From Saccoglossus kowalevskii (Eukaryota; Hemichordata; Enteropneusta; Harrimaniidae): 64,000 nucleotides of DNA. Made by a program: the position numbers and the translations under genes. This document shows, one piece after another, positions 12,960-27,240 of the stretch; within the stretch, counting starts at the first letter, position 1, and each line of letters begins with the position of its first letter. Where the stretch lies: NCBI RefSeq assembly GCF_000003605.2, contig NW_003156211.1:56838-120837 (forward strand). The letters run 5' to 3'. The notes under the pieces are model-generated. The model made no database searches. It saw only the letters and a list, made by a program, of their open reading frames with translations, and was not told where the DNA came from.

Positions 12960-13960
12960 TGTATCACTGCTGTAGTCACAGGACAAGGACACTGCATTTG
13001 CCAATACATGAATCACTGCTGTAGTCACAGGACAAGGACACTGCATTTGCCAATACATGAATCACTGCTGTAGTCGCAGGACAAGGACACTGGTTGCCAA
13101 TACATGAATCACTGCAGTAGTCACAGGACAAGGACACTGCATTTGCCAATACATGAATCACTGCAGTAGTCACAGGACAAGGACACTGTATTTGCCAATA
13201 CATGAATCACTGCTGTAGTCACAGGACAAGGACACTGCATTTGCCAATACATGAATCACTGCTGTAGTCACAGGACAAAGACACTGCATTTGCCAATACA
13301 TGAATCACTGCAGTAGTCACAGGACAAGGACACTGTATTTGCCAATACATGAATCACTGCTGTAGTCACAGGACAAGGACACTGCATTTGCCAATACACG
13401 AATCACTGCTGTAGTCGCAGGACAAGGACACTGTATTTGCCAATACATGAATCACTGCAGTAGTCGCAGGACAAGGACACTGTATTTGCCAATACATGAA
13501 TCATTGCAGTAGTCGCAGGACAAGGACACTGCATTTGCCAATACATGAATCACTGCATTAGTCGCAGGACAAGGACACTGTATTTGCCAATACACGAATC
13601 ACTGCAGTTGTCACAGGGCAAGGATACTGTATTTGCCAATACATGAATCACTGCTGTAGTCACAGGACAAGGACACTGCATTTGCCAATACATGAATCAC
13701 TGCAGTAGTCACAGGACAAGGACACTGTATTTGCCAATACATGAATCACTGCAGTAGTCACAGGACAAGAACACTGTATTTGCCAATACATGAATCACTG
13801 CAGTAGTCACAGGACAAGTACACTGCATTTGCCAATACATGAATCACTGCTGTAGTCACAGGGCAAGGACACTGCATTTGCCAATACATGAATCACTGCT
13901 GTAGTCACAGGACAAGGACACTGCATTTGCCAATACATGAATCACTGCAGTAGTCGCAGG
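12960..13960 (+). repeat. 1-kb block, one of four related copies
   Basis: It aligns with about 37,400-38,400 (offset 24,440) and with about 35,000-35,800 (offset 22,041, then 21,992 after loss of one 49-bp monomer). Its first half also aligns with about 2,040-2,550. Shared markers in order are the 47-bp GGTTGCC monomer, AAAGACACTGC, CACGAATC, CATTGCAG, GCATTAGTCGC, GGGCAAGGATACTG, ACAAGAACACTG, ACAAGTACAC and GGGCAAGG. It ends where the 50-bp-monomer domain begins. Confidence 0.85.
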
Positions 13961-15350
13961 ACAAGGACACTATATTTGCCAATACATGAATCACTGCAGT
14001 ATTTCACAGGACAAGGACACTGTATTTGCCAACATATGAATCACTGCTGTAGTCGTTGGACAAGGACACTATATTTGCCAATACATGAATCACTGCTGTT
14101 GTCACAGGACAAGGACACTGCATTTGCCAATACATGAATCACTGCTGTAGTCGCCGGACAAGAACACTGTATTTGCCAATACATGAATCACTGCAGTAGT
14201 CACAGGACAAGGACACTGTATTTGCCAATACATGAATCACTGCAGTATTTCACAGGACAAGGACACTTTATTTGCCAATATATGAATCACTGCTGTAGTC
14301 GTTGGACAAGGACACTGCATTTGCCAATACATGAATCACTGCTGTAGTCACAGGACAAGGACACGGCAATTGCCAATACATGAATCACTGCTGTAGTCGC
14401 AGGACAAGGACACTGCATTTGCCAATACATGAATCACTGCAGTAGTCACAGGACATGGACACTGTATTTGCCAATACATGAATCACTGTAGTAGTCGCAG
14501 GACAAGGACACTGCATTTGCCAATACATGAATCACTGCAGTAGTCGCAGGACAAGGACACTGTATTTGCCAATAAATGAATAACTGCTGTAGTCACAGGA
14601 CAAGGACACTGTATTTGCCAATACATGAATCACTGCTGTAGTCACAGGACAAGGACACTGTATTTGCCAATACATGAATCACTGCTGTAGTCACAGGACA
14701 TGGACACTGCATTTGCCAATACATGAATCACTGCTGTAGTCACAGGACAAGGACACTGTATTTGCCAATACATGAATCACTGCAGTAGTCGCAGGACAAT
14801 GACACTGTATTTGCCAATACATGAATCACGGCTGTAGTCACAGGACAAGGACACTGGTTGCCAATACATGAATCACTGCAGTAGTCACAGGACAAGGACA
14901 CTGCATTTGCCAATGCATGAATCACTGCAGTAGTCACAGGACAAGGACACTGTATTTGCAAATATATGCATCACTGCTGTAGTCGCAGGACAAGGACACT
15001 GTATTTGCCAATACATGAATCACTGCAGTAGTCGCAGGACAAGGACACTGTATTTGCCAATACATGAATCACTGCAGTAGTCGCAGGACAATGACACTGT
15101 ATTTGCCAATACATGAATCACGGCTGTAGTCACAGGACAAGGACACTGGTTGCCAATACATGAATCACTGCAGTAGTCACAGGACAAGGACACTGCATTT
15201 GCCAATGCATGAATCACTGCAGTAGTCACAGGACAAGGACACTGTATTTGCCAATATATGAATCACTGCTGTAGTCGTTGGACAAGGACACTATATTTGC
15301 CAATACATAAATCACTGCTGTTGTCACAGGACAAGGACACTGCATTTGCC
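13937..15350 (+). repeat. 1.4-kb higher-order block, copy 1 of 3
   Basis: The right part (about 14,280-15,350) matches 18,594-19,664 at an offset of 4,314. From about 14,340 to 15,230 it matches 60,427-61,330 at an offset of 46,087. Shared rare features are CGTTGG followed by ACTGCATTT, CACGGCAATTGCC, CAGGACATGG, CTGTAGTAG, GGACAATGAC, CACGGCTGTAG, two 47-bp GGTTGCC monomers, CAATGCATG, and CAAATATATGCATC. The offset of 4,314 is 88 monomers once the 47-bp, 50-bp and 1-base-longer monomers are counted. Confidence 0.8.
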
Positions 15351-15992
15351 AATACATGAATCACTGCTGTAGTTGCCGGACAAGAACACTGTATTTGCCA
15401 ATACATGAATCACTGCTGTAGTCACAGGACAAGGACACTGTATTTGCCAATACATGAATCACTGCAGTAGTCACAGGACAAGGACACTGTATTTGCCAAT
15501 ACATGAATCACTTCTGTAGTCACAGGACAAGGACACTGCATTTGCCAATACATGAATCACTGCTGTAGTCACAGGACAAAGACACTGCATTTGCCAATAC
15601 ATGAATCACTGCAGTAGTCACAGGACAAGGACACTGTATTTGCCAATACATGAATCACTGCTGTAGTCACAGGACAAGGACACTGAATTTGCCAATACAC
15701 GAATCACTGCAGTAGTCACAGGACAAGGACACTGTATTTGCCAATACATGAATCACTGTAGTAGTCGCAGGACAAGGACACTGCATTTGCCAATACATGA
15801 ATCACTGCTGTAGTCGCAGGACAAGGACACTGTATTTGCCAATACACGAATCACTGCAGTAGTCACAGGACAAGGACACTGTATTTGCCAATACATGAAT
15901 CACTGCTGTAGTCACAGGACAAAGACACTGCATTTGCCAATACATGAATCACTGCTGTAGTCGCCGGACAAGAACACTGTATTTGCCAATAC

Positions 15993-16930
15993 ATGAATCA
16001 CTGCAGTAGTCGCAGGACAAGGACACTATATTTGCCAATACATGAATCACTGCAGTATTTCACAGGACAAGGACACTGTATTTGCCAACATATGAATCAC
16101 TGCTGTAGTCGTTGGACAAGGACACTATATTTGCCAATACATGAATCACTGCTGTTGTCACAGGATAAGGACACTGTATTTGCAAATATATGAATCACTG
16201 CTGTAGTCGTTGGACAAGAACACTGTATTTGCCAATACATGAATCACTGCAGTAGTCGCAGGACAAGGACACTATATTTGCCAATACATGAATCACTGCA
16301 GTATTTCACAGGACAAGGACACTGCATTTGCCAATACATGAATCACTGCTGTAGTCGCCGGACAAGAACACTGTATTTTGCCAATACATGAATCACTGCA
16401 GTAGTCACAGGACAAGGACACTGTATTTGCAAAATATATGAATCACTGCTGTAGTCGCAGGACAAGGACACTGTAGTTGCCAATACATGAATCACTGCAG
16501 TATTTCACAGGACAAGGACACTTTATTTGCCAATATATGAATCACTGCTGTAGTCGTTGGACAAGGACACTGCATTTGCCAATACATGAATCACAGCTGT
16601 AGTCACAGGACAAGGACACGGCAATTGCCAATACATGAATCACTGCTGTAGTCGCAGGACAAGGACACTGCATTTGCCAATGCATGAATCACTGCAGTAG
16701 TCACAGGACAAGGACACTGTATTTGCCAAGATATGAATCACTGCTGTAGTCGTTGGACAAGGACACTATATTTGCCAATACATAAATCACTGCTGTTGTC
16801 ACAGGACAAGGACACTGCATTTGCCAATACATGAATCACTGCTGTAGTTGCCGGACAAGAACACTGTATTTGCCAATACATGAATCACTGCTGTAGTCAC
16901 AGGACAAGGACACTGTATTTGCCAATACAT
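15993..16930 (+). repeat. Rearranged relative of the 13.9-14.4 kb block
   Basis: The start matches 13,937 at an offset of 2,056 (42 monomers after indel correction), sharing CAACATATG and GTATTTCAC. Further right come CGTTGG, CACAGCTG and CACGGCAATTGCC phrases in altered order. Two 1-base insertions (GTATTTTGCC near 16,376 and GCAAAATATATG near 16,430) lie about 50 bases apart. It looks like a mosaic of its neighbours. Confidence 0.65.
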
Positions 16931-17560
16931 GAATCACTGCTGTAGTCTCAGGACAAGGACACTGCATTTGCCAATACATGAATCACTGCTGTAGTCACAG
17001 GACAAGGACACTGCATTTGCCAATACATGAATCACTGCTGTAGTCGCAGGACAAGGACACTGGTTGCCAATACATGAATCACTGCAGTAGTCACAGGACA
17101 AGGACACAGCATTTGCCAATACATTAATCACTGCAGTAGTCACAGGACAACGACACTGTATTTGCAAATATATGAATCACAGCTGTAGTCGCAGGACAAG
17201 GACACTGTATTTGCCAATACATGAATCACTGCAGTATTTCACAGGACAAGGACACTGTATTTGCCAATATATGAATCACTGCTGTAGTCGTTGGACAAGG
17301 ACACTATATTTGCCAATACATGAATCACTGCTGTTGTCACAGGACAAGGACACTGTATTTGCCAATACATGAATCACTGCTGTAGTCGCCGGACAAGAAC
17401 ACTGTATTTGCCAATACATGAATCACTGCAGTAGTCGCAGGACAAAGACACTGTATTTGCCAATACATGAATCACTGCAGTATTTCACAGGACAAGGACA
17501 CTGTATTTGCCAATATATGAATCACTGCTGTAGTCGTTGGACAAGGACACTATATTTGCC
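16930..17560 (+). repeat. Block shared with 57.9 and 61.35 kb
   Basis: It aligns with about 57,930-58,560 (offset 40,990 from 16,946 on) and with about 61,350-61,980 (offset 44,416). The distinctive markers are GACACAGCATTTGCC followed by CATTAATC, then GCAAATATATG, the GTATTTCAC and CGTTGG pair, CGCCGG, and ACAAAGACACTG. Confidence 0.8.
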
Positions 17561-18199
17561 AATACATGAATCACTGCAGTAGTCGCAGGACAAGAACACT
17601 GCATTTGCCAATACATGAATCACTGCAGTAGTCGCAGGACAAGAACACTGTATTTGCCAATACATGAATCACTGCTGTAGTCACAGGACAAGGACACTGT
17701 ATTTGCCAATACATGAATCACTGCTGTAGTCTCAGGACAAGGACACTGCATTTGCCAATACATGAATCACTGCTGTAGTCACAGGACAAGGACACTGCAT
17801 TTGCCAATACATGAATCACTGCTGTAGTCGCAGGATAAGGACACTGGTTGTCAATACATGAATCACTGCAGTAGTCACAGGACAAGGACACTGCATTTGC
17901 CAATACATGAATCACTGCAGTAGTCACAGGACAAGGACACTGTATTTGCAAATATATGAATCACTGCTGTAGTCGCAGGACAAGGACACTGTAGTTGCCA
18001 ATACATGAATCACTGCAGTATTTCACAGGACAAGGACACTTTATTTGCCAATATATGAATCACTGCTGTAGTCGTTGGACAAGGACACTATATTTGCCAA
18101 TACATGAATCACTGCTGTTGTCACAGGACGAGAACACTGCATTTGCCAATACATGAATCACTGCTGTAGTCGCCGGACAAGAACACTGTATTTGCCAAT

Positions 18200-19665
18200 A
18201 CATGAATCACTGCAGTAGTCGCAGGACAAGGACACTGTATTTGCCAATACATGAATCACTGCAGTATTTCACAGGACAAGGACACTGTATTTGCCAATAT
18301 ATGAATCACTGCTGTAGTCGTTAGACAAGGACACTATATTTGCCAATACATGAATCACTGCTGTTGTCACAGGACAAGGACACTGCATTTGCCAATACAT
18401 GAATCACTGCTGTAGTCGCCGGACAAGAACACTGTATTTGCCAATACATGAATCACTGCAGTAGTCACAGGACAAGGACACTGTATTTGCAAATATATGA
18501 ATCACTGCTGTAGTCGCAGGACAAGGACACTGTAGTTGCCAATACATGAATCACTGCAGTATTTCACAGGACAAGGACACTTTATTTGCCAATATATGAA
18601 TCACTGCTGTAGTCGTTGGACAAGGACACTGCATTTGCCAATACATGAATCACTGCTGTAGTCACAGGACAAGGACACGGCAATTGCCAATACATGAATC
18701 ACTGCTGTAGTCGCAGGACAAGGACACTGCATTTGCCAATACATGAATCACTGCAGTAGTCACAGGACATGGACACTGTATTTGCCAATACATGAATCAC
18801 TGTAGTAGTCGCAGGACAAGGACACTGCATTTGCCAATACATGAATCACTGCAGTAGTCGCAGGACAAGGACACTGTATTTGCCAATAAATGAATCACTG
18901 CTGTAGTCACAGGACAAGGACACTGTATTTGCCAATACATGAATCACTGCTGTAGTCACAGGACAAGGACACTGTATTTGCCAATACATGAATCACTGCT
19001 TTAGTCACAGGACATGGACACTGCATTTGCCAATACATGAATCACTGCTGTAGTCACAGGACAAGGACACTGTATTTGCCAATACATGAATCACTGCAGT
19101 AGTCGCAGGACAATGACACTGTATTTGCCAATACATGAATCACGGCTGTAGTCACAGGACAAGGACACTGGTTGCCAATACATGAATCACTGCAGTAGTC
19201 ACAGGACAAGGACACTGCATTTGCCAATGCATGAATCACTGCAGTAGTCACAGGACAAGGACACTGTATTTGCAAATATATGCATCACTGCTGTAGTCGC
19301 AGGACAAGGACACTGTATTTGTCAATACATGAATCACTGCAGTAGTCGCAGAACAAGGACACTGTATTTGCCAATACATGAATCACTGCAGTAGTCGCAG
19401 GACAATGACACTGTATTTGCCAATACATGAATCACGGCTGTAGTCACAGGACAAGGACACTGGTTGCCAATACATGAATCACTGCAGTAGTCACAGGACA
19501 AGGACACTGCATTTGCCAATGCATGAATCACTGCAGTAGTCACAGGACAAGGACACTGTATTTGCCAATATATGAATCACTGCTGTAGTCGTTGGACAAG
19601 GACACTATATTTGCCAATACATAAATCACTGCTGTTGTCACAGGACAAGGACACTGCATTTGCCA
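18200..19665 (+). repeat. 1.4-kb higher-order block, copy 2 of 3
   Basis: It is the partner of about 13,937-15,350. It carries one extra 49-bp monomer (GCAAATATATG with GTAGTTGCC, about 18,489-18,537) relative to the 14-kb copy, so the offset is 4,265 to the left and 4,314 to the right. CGTTAGAC near 18,318 replaces the usual CGTTGGAC. Confidence 0.8.
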
Positions 19666-19879
19666 ATACATGAATCACTGCTGTAGTCACAGGACAAGGA
19701 CACTGTATTTGCCAATACATGAATCACTGCAGTAGTCGCAGGACAATGACACTGTATTTGCCAATACATGAATCACGGCTGTAGTCACAGGACAAGGACA
19801 CTGGTTGCCAATACATGAATCACTGCAGTAGTCACAGGACAAGAACACTGCATTTGCCAATGCATGAATCACTGCAGTA

Positions 19880-20090
19880 GTCGCAGACAAGGACACTGTA
19901 TTTGCCAATACATGAATCACTGCAGTAGTCACAGGACAAAGGACACTGCATTTGCCAATAAATGAATCACTGCTGTAGTCACAGGGCAAGGACACTGCAT
20001 TGCCAATACATGAAATCACTGCTGTAGTCGCAGGACAAGGACACTGTATTTGCCAATACATGAATCACTGCAGTAGTGCAGAACAAGGAC
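19880..20090 (+). repeat. Indel-rich stretch of monomers
   Basis: Five single-base length changes occur within about 210 bases: TCGCAGACAAGG (-1), GGACAAAGGACAC (+1), CTGCATTGCC (-1), CATGAAATCAC (+1) and GTAGTGCAGAACAAGG (-1). Elsewhere length changes other than the recurrent 47- and 50-bp forms are rare. The stretch lies between two block types, so it may be a real recombination junction or an uncorrected read or assembly error. Confidence 0.7.
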
Positions 20091-20699
20091 ACTGCATTTG
20101 CCAATACATGAATCACTGCTGTAGTCTCAGGACAAGGACACTGCATTTGCCAATACATGAATCACTGCTGTAGTCACAGGACAAGGACACTGCATTTGCC
20201 AATACATGAATCACTGCTGTAGTCACAGGACAAGAACACTGTCTTTGCCAATACATGAATCACTGCAGTAGTCGCAGGACAAGGACACTGTATTTGCCAA
20301 TACATGAATCACTGCAGTAGTCGCAGGACAAGGACACTGTATTTGCCAATACATGAATCACTGCAGTAGTCGCAGGACAAGGACACTGTATTTGCCAATA
20401 CATGAATCACTGCTGTAGTCGCAGGACAAGGACACTGTATTTGCCAATACATGAATCACTGCTGTAGTCGCAGGACAAGGACACTATATTTGCCAATACA
20501 TGAATCACTGCTGTTGTCACAGGACAAGAACACTGCATTTGCCAATACATGAATCACTGCTGTAGTCGCAGGACAAGGACACTCTATTTGCCAATACATG
20601 AATCACTTCTGTTGTCACAGGACAAGGACACTGCATTTGCCAATACATGAATCACTGCAGTAGTCGCAGGACAAGGACACTGCATATGCCAATACATGA

Positions 20700-21420
20700 A
20701 TCACTGCTGTAGTCGCAGGACAATGACACTGCATTTGCCAATACATGAATCACTGCAGTAGTCACAGGAAAAGGACACTGTATTTGCCAATACATGAATC
20801 ACTGCAGTAGTCGCAGGACAAGGACATTGCATTTGCAAATACATGAATCACTGCAGTAGTCACAGGACAAGGACACTGTATTTGCCAATATATGAATCAC
20901 TGCAGTAGTCGCAGGACAATGACACTGTATTTGCCAATACGTGAATCACTGCAGTAGTCGCAGGACAAGGACACTGTATTTGCCAATACATGAATCACTG
21001 CTGTAGTCGCAGGACAGGGACACTGGTTGCCAATACATGAATCACTGCAGTAGTCACAGGACAAGGACACTGCATTTGCCAATACATGAATCACTGCAGT
21101 AGTCACAGGACAAGGACACTGTATTTGCAAATATATGAATCACTGCTGTAGTCGCAGGACAAGGACACTGTATTTGCCAATACATGAATCACTGCAGTAG
21201 TCGCACGACAAGGACACTGTATTTGCCAATACATGAATCACTGCAGTAGTCACAGGACAAGGACACTGTATTTGCCAATATATGAATCACTGCTGTAGTC
21301 GTTGGACAAGGACACTATATTTGCCAATACATGAATCACTGCTGTTGTCACAGGACAAGGACACTGCATTTGCCAATACATGAATCACTGCTGTAGTCGC
21401 CGGACAAGAACACTGTATTT
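20700..21420 (+). repeat. Segment duplicated from or to 4,982-5,700
   Basis: This is the partner copy at an offset of 15,718. It retains GCCAATATATG near 21,277, where the 5-kb copy has lost one base. To the left the sequence instead resembles the ACTCTATTT, CACTTCTG and GCATATGCC phrase found at 3.0, 3.7, 28.1 and 38.8 kb. Confidence 0.85.
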
Positions 21421-22129
21421 GCCAATACATGAATCACTGCAGTAGTCGCAGGACAAAAACACTGTATTTGCCAATACATGAATCACTGCAGTAGTCGCAG
21501 GACAAGAACACTGTATTTGCCAATACATGAATCACTGCTGTAGTCACAGGACAAGCACACTGTATTTGCCAATACATGAATCACTGCTGTAGTCACAGGA
21601 CAAGGACACTGCATTTGCCAATACATGAATCACTGCTGTAGTCACAGGACAAAGACACTGCATTTGCCAATACATGAATCACTGCAGTAGTCACAGGACA
21701 AGGACACTGTATTTGCCAATACATGAATCACAGCTGTAGTCACAGGACAAGGACACTGTATTTGCCAATACACGAATCACTGCTGTAGTCGCAGGACAAG
21801 GGCACTGTATTTGCCAATACATGAATCACTGCAGTAGTCGCAGGACAAGGACACTGTATTTGCCAATACATGAATCATTGCAGTAGTCGCAGGACAAGGA
21901 CACTGCATTTGCCAATACATGAATCACTGCAGTAGTCACAGGGCAAGGACACTGCATTTGCCAATACATGAATCACTGCAGTAGTCGCTGGACAAGGACA
22001 CTGCATTTGCCAATACATGAATCACTGCTGTAGTCGCAGGACAAGGACACTGCATTTGCCAATACACGAATCACTGCAGTAGTCACAGGACAAGGACACT
22101 GTATTTGCCAATACATGAATCACTGCTGT

Positions 22130-23050
22130 AGTCACAGGACAAGGACACTGCATTTGTCAATACATGAATCACTGCTGTAGTCACAGGACAAGAACACTGT
22201 ATTTGCCAATACATGATTCACTGTTGTAGTCGCAGGACAAGGACACTGCATTTGCCAATACATGAATCACTGCAGTAGTCACAGGACAAGGACACTGTAT
22301 TTGCCAATACACGAATCACTGCAGTAGTCACAGGACAAGGACACTGTATTTGCCAATACACGAATCACTGCAGTAGTCACAGGGCAAGGATACTGTATTT
22401 CCCAATACATGAATCACTGCTGTAGTCACAGGACAAGGACACTGCATTTGCCAATACATGAATCACTGCTGTAGTCACAGGACAAGAACACGCCAATTGC
22501 CAATACATGAATCAATGCTGTAGTCGCAGGACAAGGACACTGCATTTGCCAATACATGAATCACTGCAGTAGTCACAGGACAAGGACACTGTATTTGCCA
22601 ATACATGAATCACTGCAGTAGTCGCAGGACAAGGACACTGTATTTGCCAATACATGATTCACTGCTGTAGTCACAGGACAAGAACACTGTATTTGCCAAT
22701 ACATGATTCACTGCAGTAGTCACAGGGCAAGGATACTGTATTTGCCAATACATGAATCACTGCTGTAGTCACAGGACAAGGACACTGCATTTGCCAATAC
22801 ATGAATCACTGCTGTAGTCACAGGACAAGGACACGCCAATTGCCAATACATGAATCAATGCTGTAGTCGCAGGACAAGGACACTGCATTTGCCAATACAT
22901 GAATCACTGCAGTAGTCACAGGACAAGGACACGCCAATTGCCAATACATGAATCAATGCTGTAGTCGCAGGACAAGGACACTGCATTTGCCAATACATGA
23001 ATCACTGCAGTAGTCACAGGACAAGGACACTGTATTTGCCAATACATGAA
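22130..23050 (+). repeat. GATTCACTGTTG / CACGCCAATTGCC block
   Basis: About 22,130-22,650 aligns with 31,095-31,615 at an offset of 8,964, and with about 47,260-47,780. The CACGCCAATTGCC monomer followed by GAATCAATGC occurs at 22,488, 22,831 and 22,929, separated by 7 and 2 monomers. It occurs once in the sister block near 31,452, so the phrase has been locally multiplied here. Confidence 0.75.
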
Positions 23051-25320
23051 TCACTGCAGTAGTCGCAGGACAAGGACACTGCATTTGCCAATACATGAAT
23101 CACTGCAGTAGTCACAGGACAAGGACACTGTATTTGCCAATACATGAATCACTTCTGTAGTCACAGGACAAGGACACTGTATTTGCCAATACATGAATCA
23201 CTGCTGTAGTCGCAGGACAAGGACACTGTATTTGCCAATACATGAATCACTGCAGTAGTCGCAGGACAAGGACACTGTATTTGCCAATACATGAATCATT
23301 GCAGTAGTCGCAGGACAAGGACACTGCATTTGCCAATACATGAATCACTGCAGTAGTCGCAGGACAAGGACACTGTATTTGCCAATACACGAATCACTGC
23401 AGTAGTCACAGGGCAAGGATACTGTATTTGCCAATACATGAATCACTGCTGTAGTCACAGGACAAGGACACTGCATTTGCCAATACATGAATCACTGCTG
23501 TAGTCACAGGACAAGGACACGGCAATTGCCAATACATGAATCACTGCTGTAGTCGCAGGACAAGGACACTGCATTTGCCAATACATGAATCACTGCAGTA
23601 GTCACAGGACAAGGACACTGTATTTGCCAATACATGAATCACTGCAGTAGTCGCAGGACAATAACACTGCATTTGCCAATACATGAATCACTGCAGTAGT
23701 CGCAGGACAAGGACACTGTATTTGCCAATACATGAATCACTGCAGTAGTCACAGGACAAGGACACTGTATTTGCCAATACATGAATCACTGCTGTAGTTA
23801 CAGGACAAGGACACTGTATTTGCCAATACATGAATCACTGCAGTAGTCGCAGGACAAGGACACTGTATTTGCCAATACACGAATCACTGCAGTAGTCACA
23901 GGACTAGGACACTGTATTTGCCAATACATGAATCACTGCTGTAGTCACAGGACAAGGACACTGCATTTGCCAATACATGAATCACTGCTGTAGTCACAGG
24001 ACAAGGACACTGTATTTGCAAATATATGAATCACTGCTGTAGTCGCAGGACAAGGACACTGTATTTGCCAATACATGAATCACTGCAGTAGTCGCAGGAC
24101 AAGGACACTGTATTTGCCAATACATGAATCACTGCAGTAGTCACAGGAGAAGGACACTGTATTTGCCAATATATGAATCACTGCAGTAGTCGCAGGACAA
24201 GGACACTGTATTTGCCAATACACGAATCACTGCTGTAGTCGCAGGACAAGGACACTGTATTTGCCAATACATGAATCACTGCTGTAGTCGCAGGACAAGG
24301 ACACTGCATTTGCCAATACATGAATCATTGCAGTAGTCGCAGGACAAGGACACTGTATTTGCCAATACATGAATCACTGCAGTAGTCGCAGGACAAGGAC
24401 ACTGTATTTGCCAATACACGAATCACTGCAGTAGTCACAGGACAAGGACACTGTATTTGCCAATACATGAATCACTGCTGTAGTCACAGGACAAGGACAC
24501 TGCATTTGCCAATACATGAATCACTGCTGTAGTTACAGGACAAGGACACTGTATTTGCCAATACATGAATCACTGCAGTAGTCGCAGGACAAGGACACTC
24601 TATTTGCCAATACATGAATCACTTCTGTTGTCACAGGACAAGGACACTATATTTGCCAATACATGAATCACTGCTTTTGTCACAGGACAAGGACACTGCA
24701 TTTGCCAATAAATGAATCACTGCTGTAGTCCCAGGGCAAGGACACTGCATTTGCCAATACATGAATCACTGCAGTAGTCGCAGGACAAGGACACTGTATT
24801 TGCCAATACATGAATCACTGCTGTAGTCACAGGACAAGGACACTGCATTTGCCAATACATGAATCACTGCAGTAGTCACAGGACAAGGACACTGTATTTG
24901 CCAATACATGAATCACTTCTGTAGTCACAGGACAAGGACACTGCATTTGCCAATACATGAATCACTGCTGTAGTCACAGGACAAAGACACTGTATTTGCC
25001 AATACATGAATCACTGCAGTAGTCACAGGACAAGGACACTGCATTTGCCAATACATGAATCACTGCAGTAGTCGCAGGACAAGGAAACTGTATTTGCCAA
25101 TACATGAATCATTGCAGTAGTCGCAGGACAAGGACACTGTATTTGCCATACATGAATCACTGCAGTAGTCGCAGGACAAGGACACTGCATTTGCCAATAC
25201 ATGAATCACTGCTGTAGTAACAGGACAAGGACACTGCATTTGCCAATACATGAATCACTGCTGTAGTCACAGGACAAGAACACTGCATTTGCCAATACAT
25301 GAATCACTGCTGTAGTCACA

Positions 25321-25560
25321 GGACAAGAACACTGTATTTGCCAATACATAAATCACTGCAGTAGTCGCAGGACAAGGACGCTGTATTTGCCAATACATGA
25401 ATCACTGCAGTAGTCGCAGGACAAGGAAACTGTATTTGCCAATACATAAATCACTGCTGTAGTCACAGGACAAGGACACTGCATTTGCCAATACATGAAT
25501 CACTGCAGTAGTCGCAGGACAAGGACACTGTATTTGCCAATACACGAATCACTGCAGTAG
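25321..25560 (+). repeat. Segment related to 4,314-4,860
   Basis: Both places share CATAAATCAC, the rare GGACGCTG (4,371 and 25,378, offset 21,007), GGAAACTG with CATAAATC, and GGGCAAGGATACTG. The 4-kb copy has several additional monomers between the first and second markers. Confidence 0.65.
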
Positions 25561-26799
25561 TCACAGGGCAAGGATACTGTATTTGCCAATACATGAATCA
25601 CTGCTGTAGTCACAGGACAAGGACACTGCATTTGCCAATACATGAATCACTGCTGTAGTCACAGGACAAGGACACGGCAATTGCCAATACATGAATCACT
25701 GCTGTAGTCGCAGGACAAGGACACTGCATTTGCCAATACATGAATCACTGCAGTAGTCACAGGACAAGGACACTGTATTTGCCAATACATGAATCACTGC
25801 AGTAGTCGCATGACAAGGACACTGCATTTGCCAATACATGAATCACTGCAGTAGTCACAGGACAAGGACACTGTGTTTGCCAATATATGAATCACTGCTG
25901 TAGTCACAGGACAAGGACACTGTATTTGCCAATACATGAATCACTGCTGTAGTCGCAGGACAAGGACACTGTATTTGCCATTACATGAATCACTGCAGTA
26001 GTCGCAGGACAAGGACACTGTATTTGCCAATACATGAATCACTGCTGTAGTCACAGGACAAAGACACTGCATTTGCCAATACATGAATCACTGCAGTAGT
26101 CACAGGACAAGGACACTGTATTTGCCAATACATGAATCACAGCTGTAGTCACAGGACAAGGACACTGTATTTGCCAATACACGAATCACTGCTGTAGTCG
26201 CAGGACAAGGACACTGTATTTGCCAATACATGAATCACTGCAGTAGTCGCAGGACAAGGACACTGTATTTGCCAATACATGAATCATTGCAGTAGTCGCA
26301 GGACAAGGACACTGCATTTGTCAATACATGAATCACTGCAGTAGTCACAGGGCAAGGACACTGCATTTGCCAATACATGAATCACTGCAGTAGTCGCTGG
26401 ACAAGGACACTGCATTTGCCAATACATGAATCACTGCTGTAGTCGCAGGACAAGGACACTGCATTTGCCAATACATGAATCATTGCAGTAGTCGCAGGAC
26501 AAGGACACTGTATTTGCCAATACATGAATCACTGTAGTAGTCGCAGGACAAGGACACTGCATTTGCCAATACATGAATCACTGCTGTAGTCGCAGGACAA
26601 GGACACTGTATTTGCCAATACACGATTCACTGCAGTAGTCACAGGACAAGGACACTGTATTTGCCAATACATGAATCACTGCTGTAGTCACAGGACAAGG
26701 ACACTGCATGTGCCAATACATGAATCACTGCTGTAGTCACAGGACAAGGACACTGCATTTGCCAATACATGAATCACTGCTGTAGTCTCAGGACAAGGA

Positions 26800-27240
26800 C
26801 ACTACATTTGCCAATACATGAATCACTGTTGTTGTCACAGGACAAGGACACTGTATTTGCCAATTCATGAATCACTGCTGTAGTCACAGGACAAGGACAC
26901 TGCATGTGACAATACATGAATCACTGCAGTAGTCACAGGACAAGGACACTGTATTTGCCAATACACGAATCACTGCAGTAGTCACAGGACAAGGACACTG
27001 TATTTGCCAATTCATGAATCACTGCTGTAGTCACAGGACAAGGACACTGCATGTGCCAATACATGAATCACTGCTGTAGTCTCAGGACAAGGACACTACA
27101 TTTGCCAATACATGAATCACTGTTGTTGTCACAGGACAAGGACACTGTATTTGCCAATTCATGAATCACTGCTGTAGTCACAGGACAAGGACACTGCATG
27201 TGACAATACATGAATCACTGCAGTAGTCACAGGGCAAGGA
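26800..27240 (+). repeat. Short local duplication with CTGTTGTTGTC markers
   Basis: The phrase GTCTCAGG, ACTACATTTGCC, CTGTTGTTGTC, GCCAATTCATG and GCATGTGACAATAC occurs near 26,787-26,910 and again near 27,080-27,205, about six monomers apart. GCATGTGACAATAC was seen only in these two places. Confidence 0.7.
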
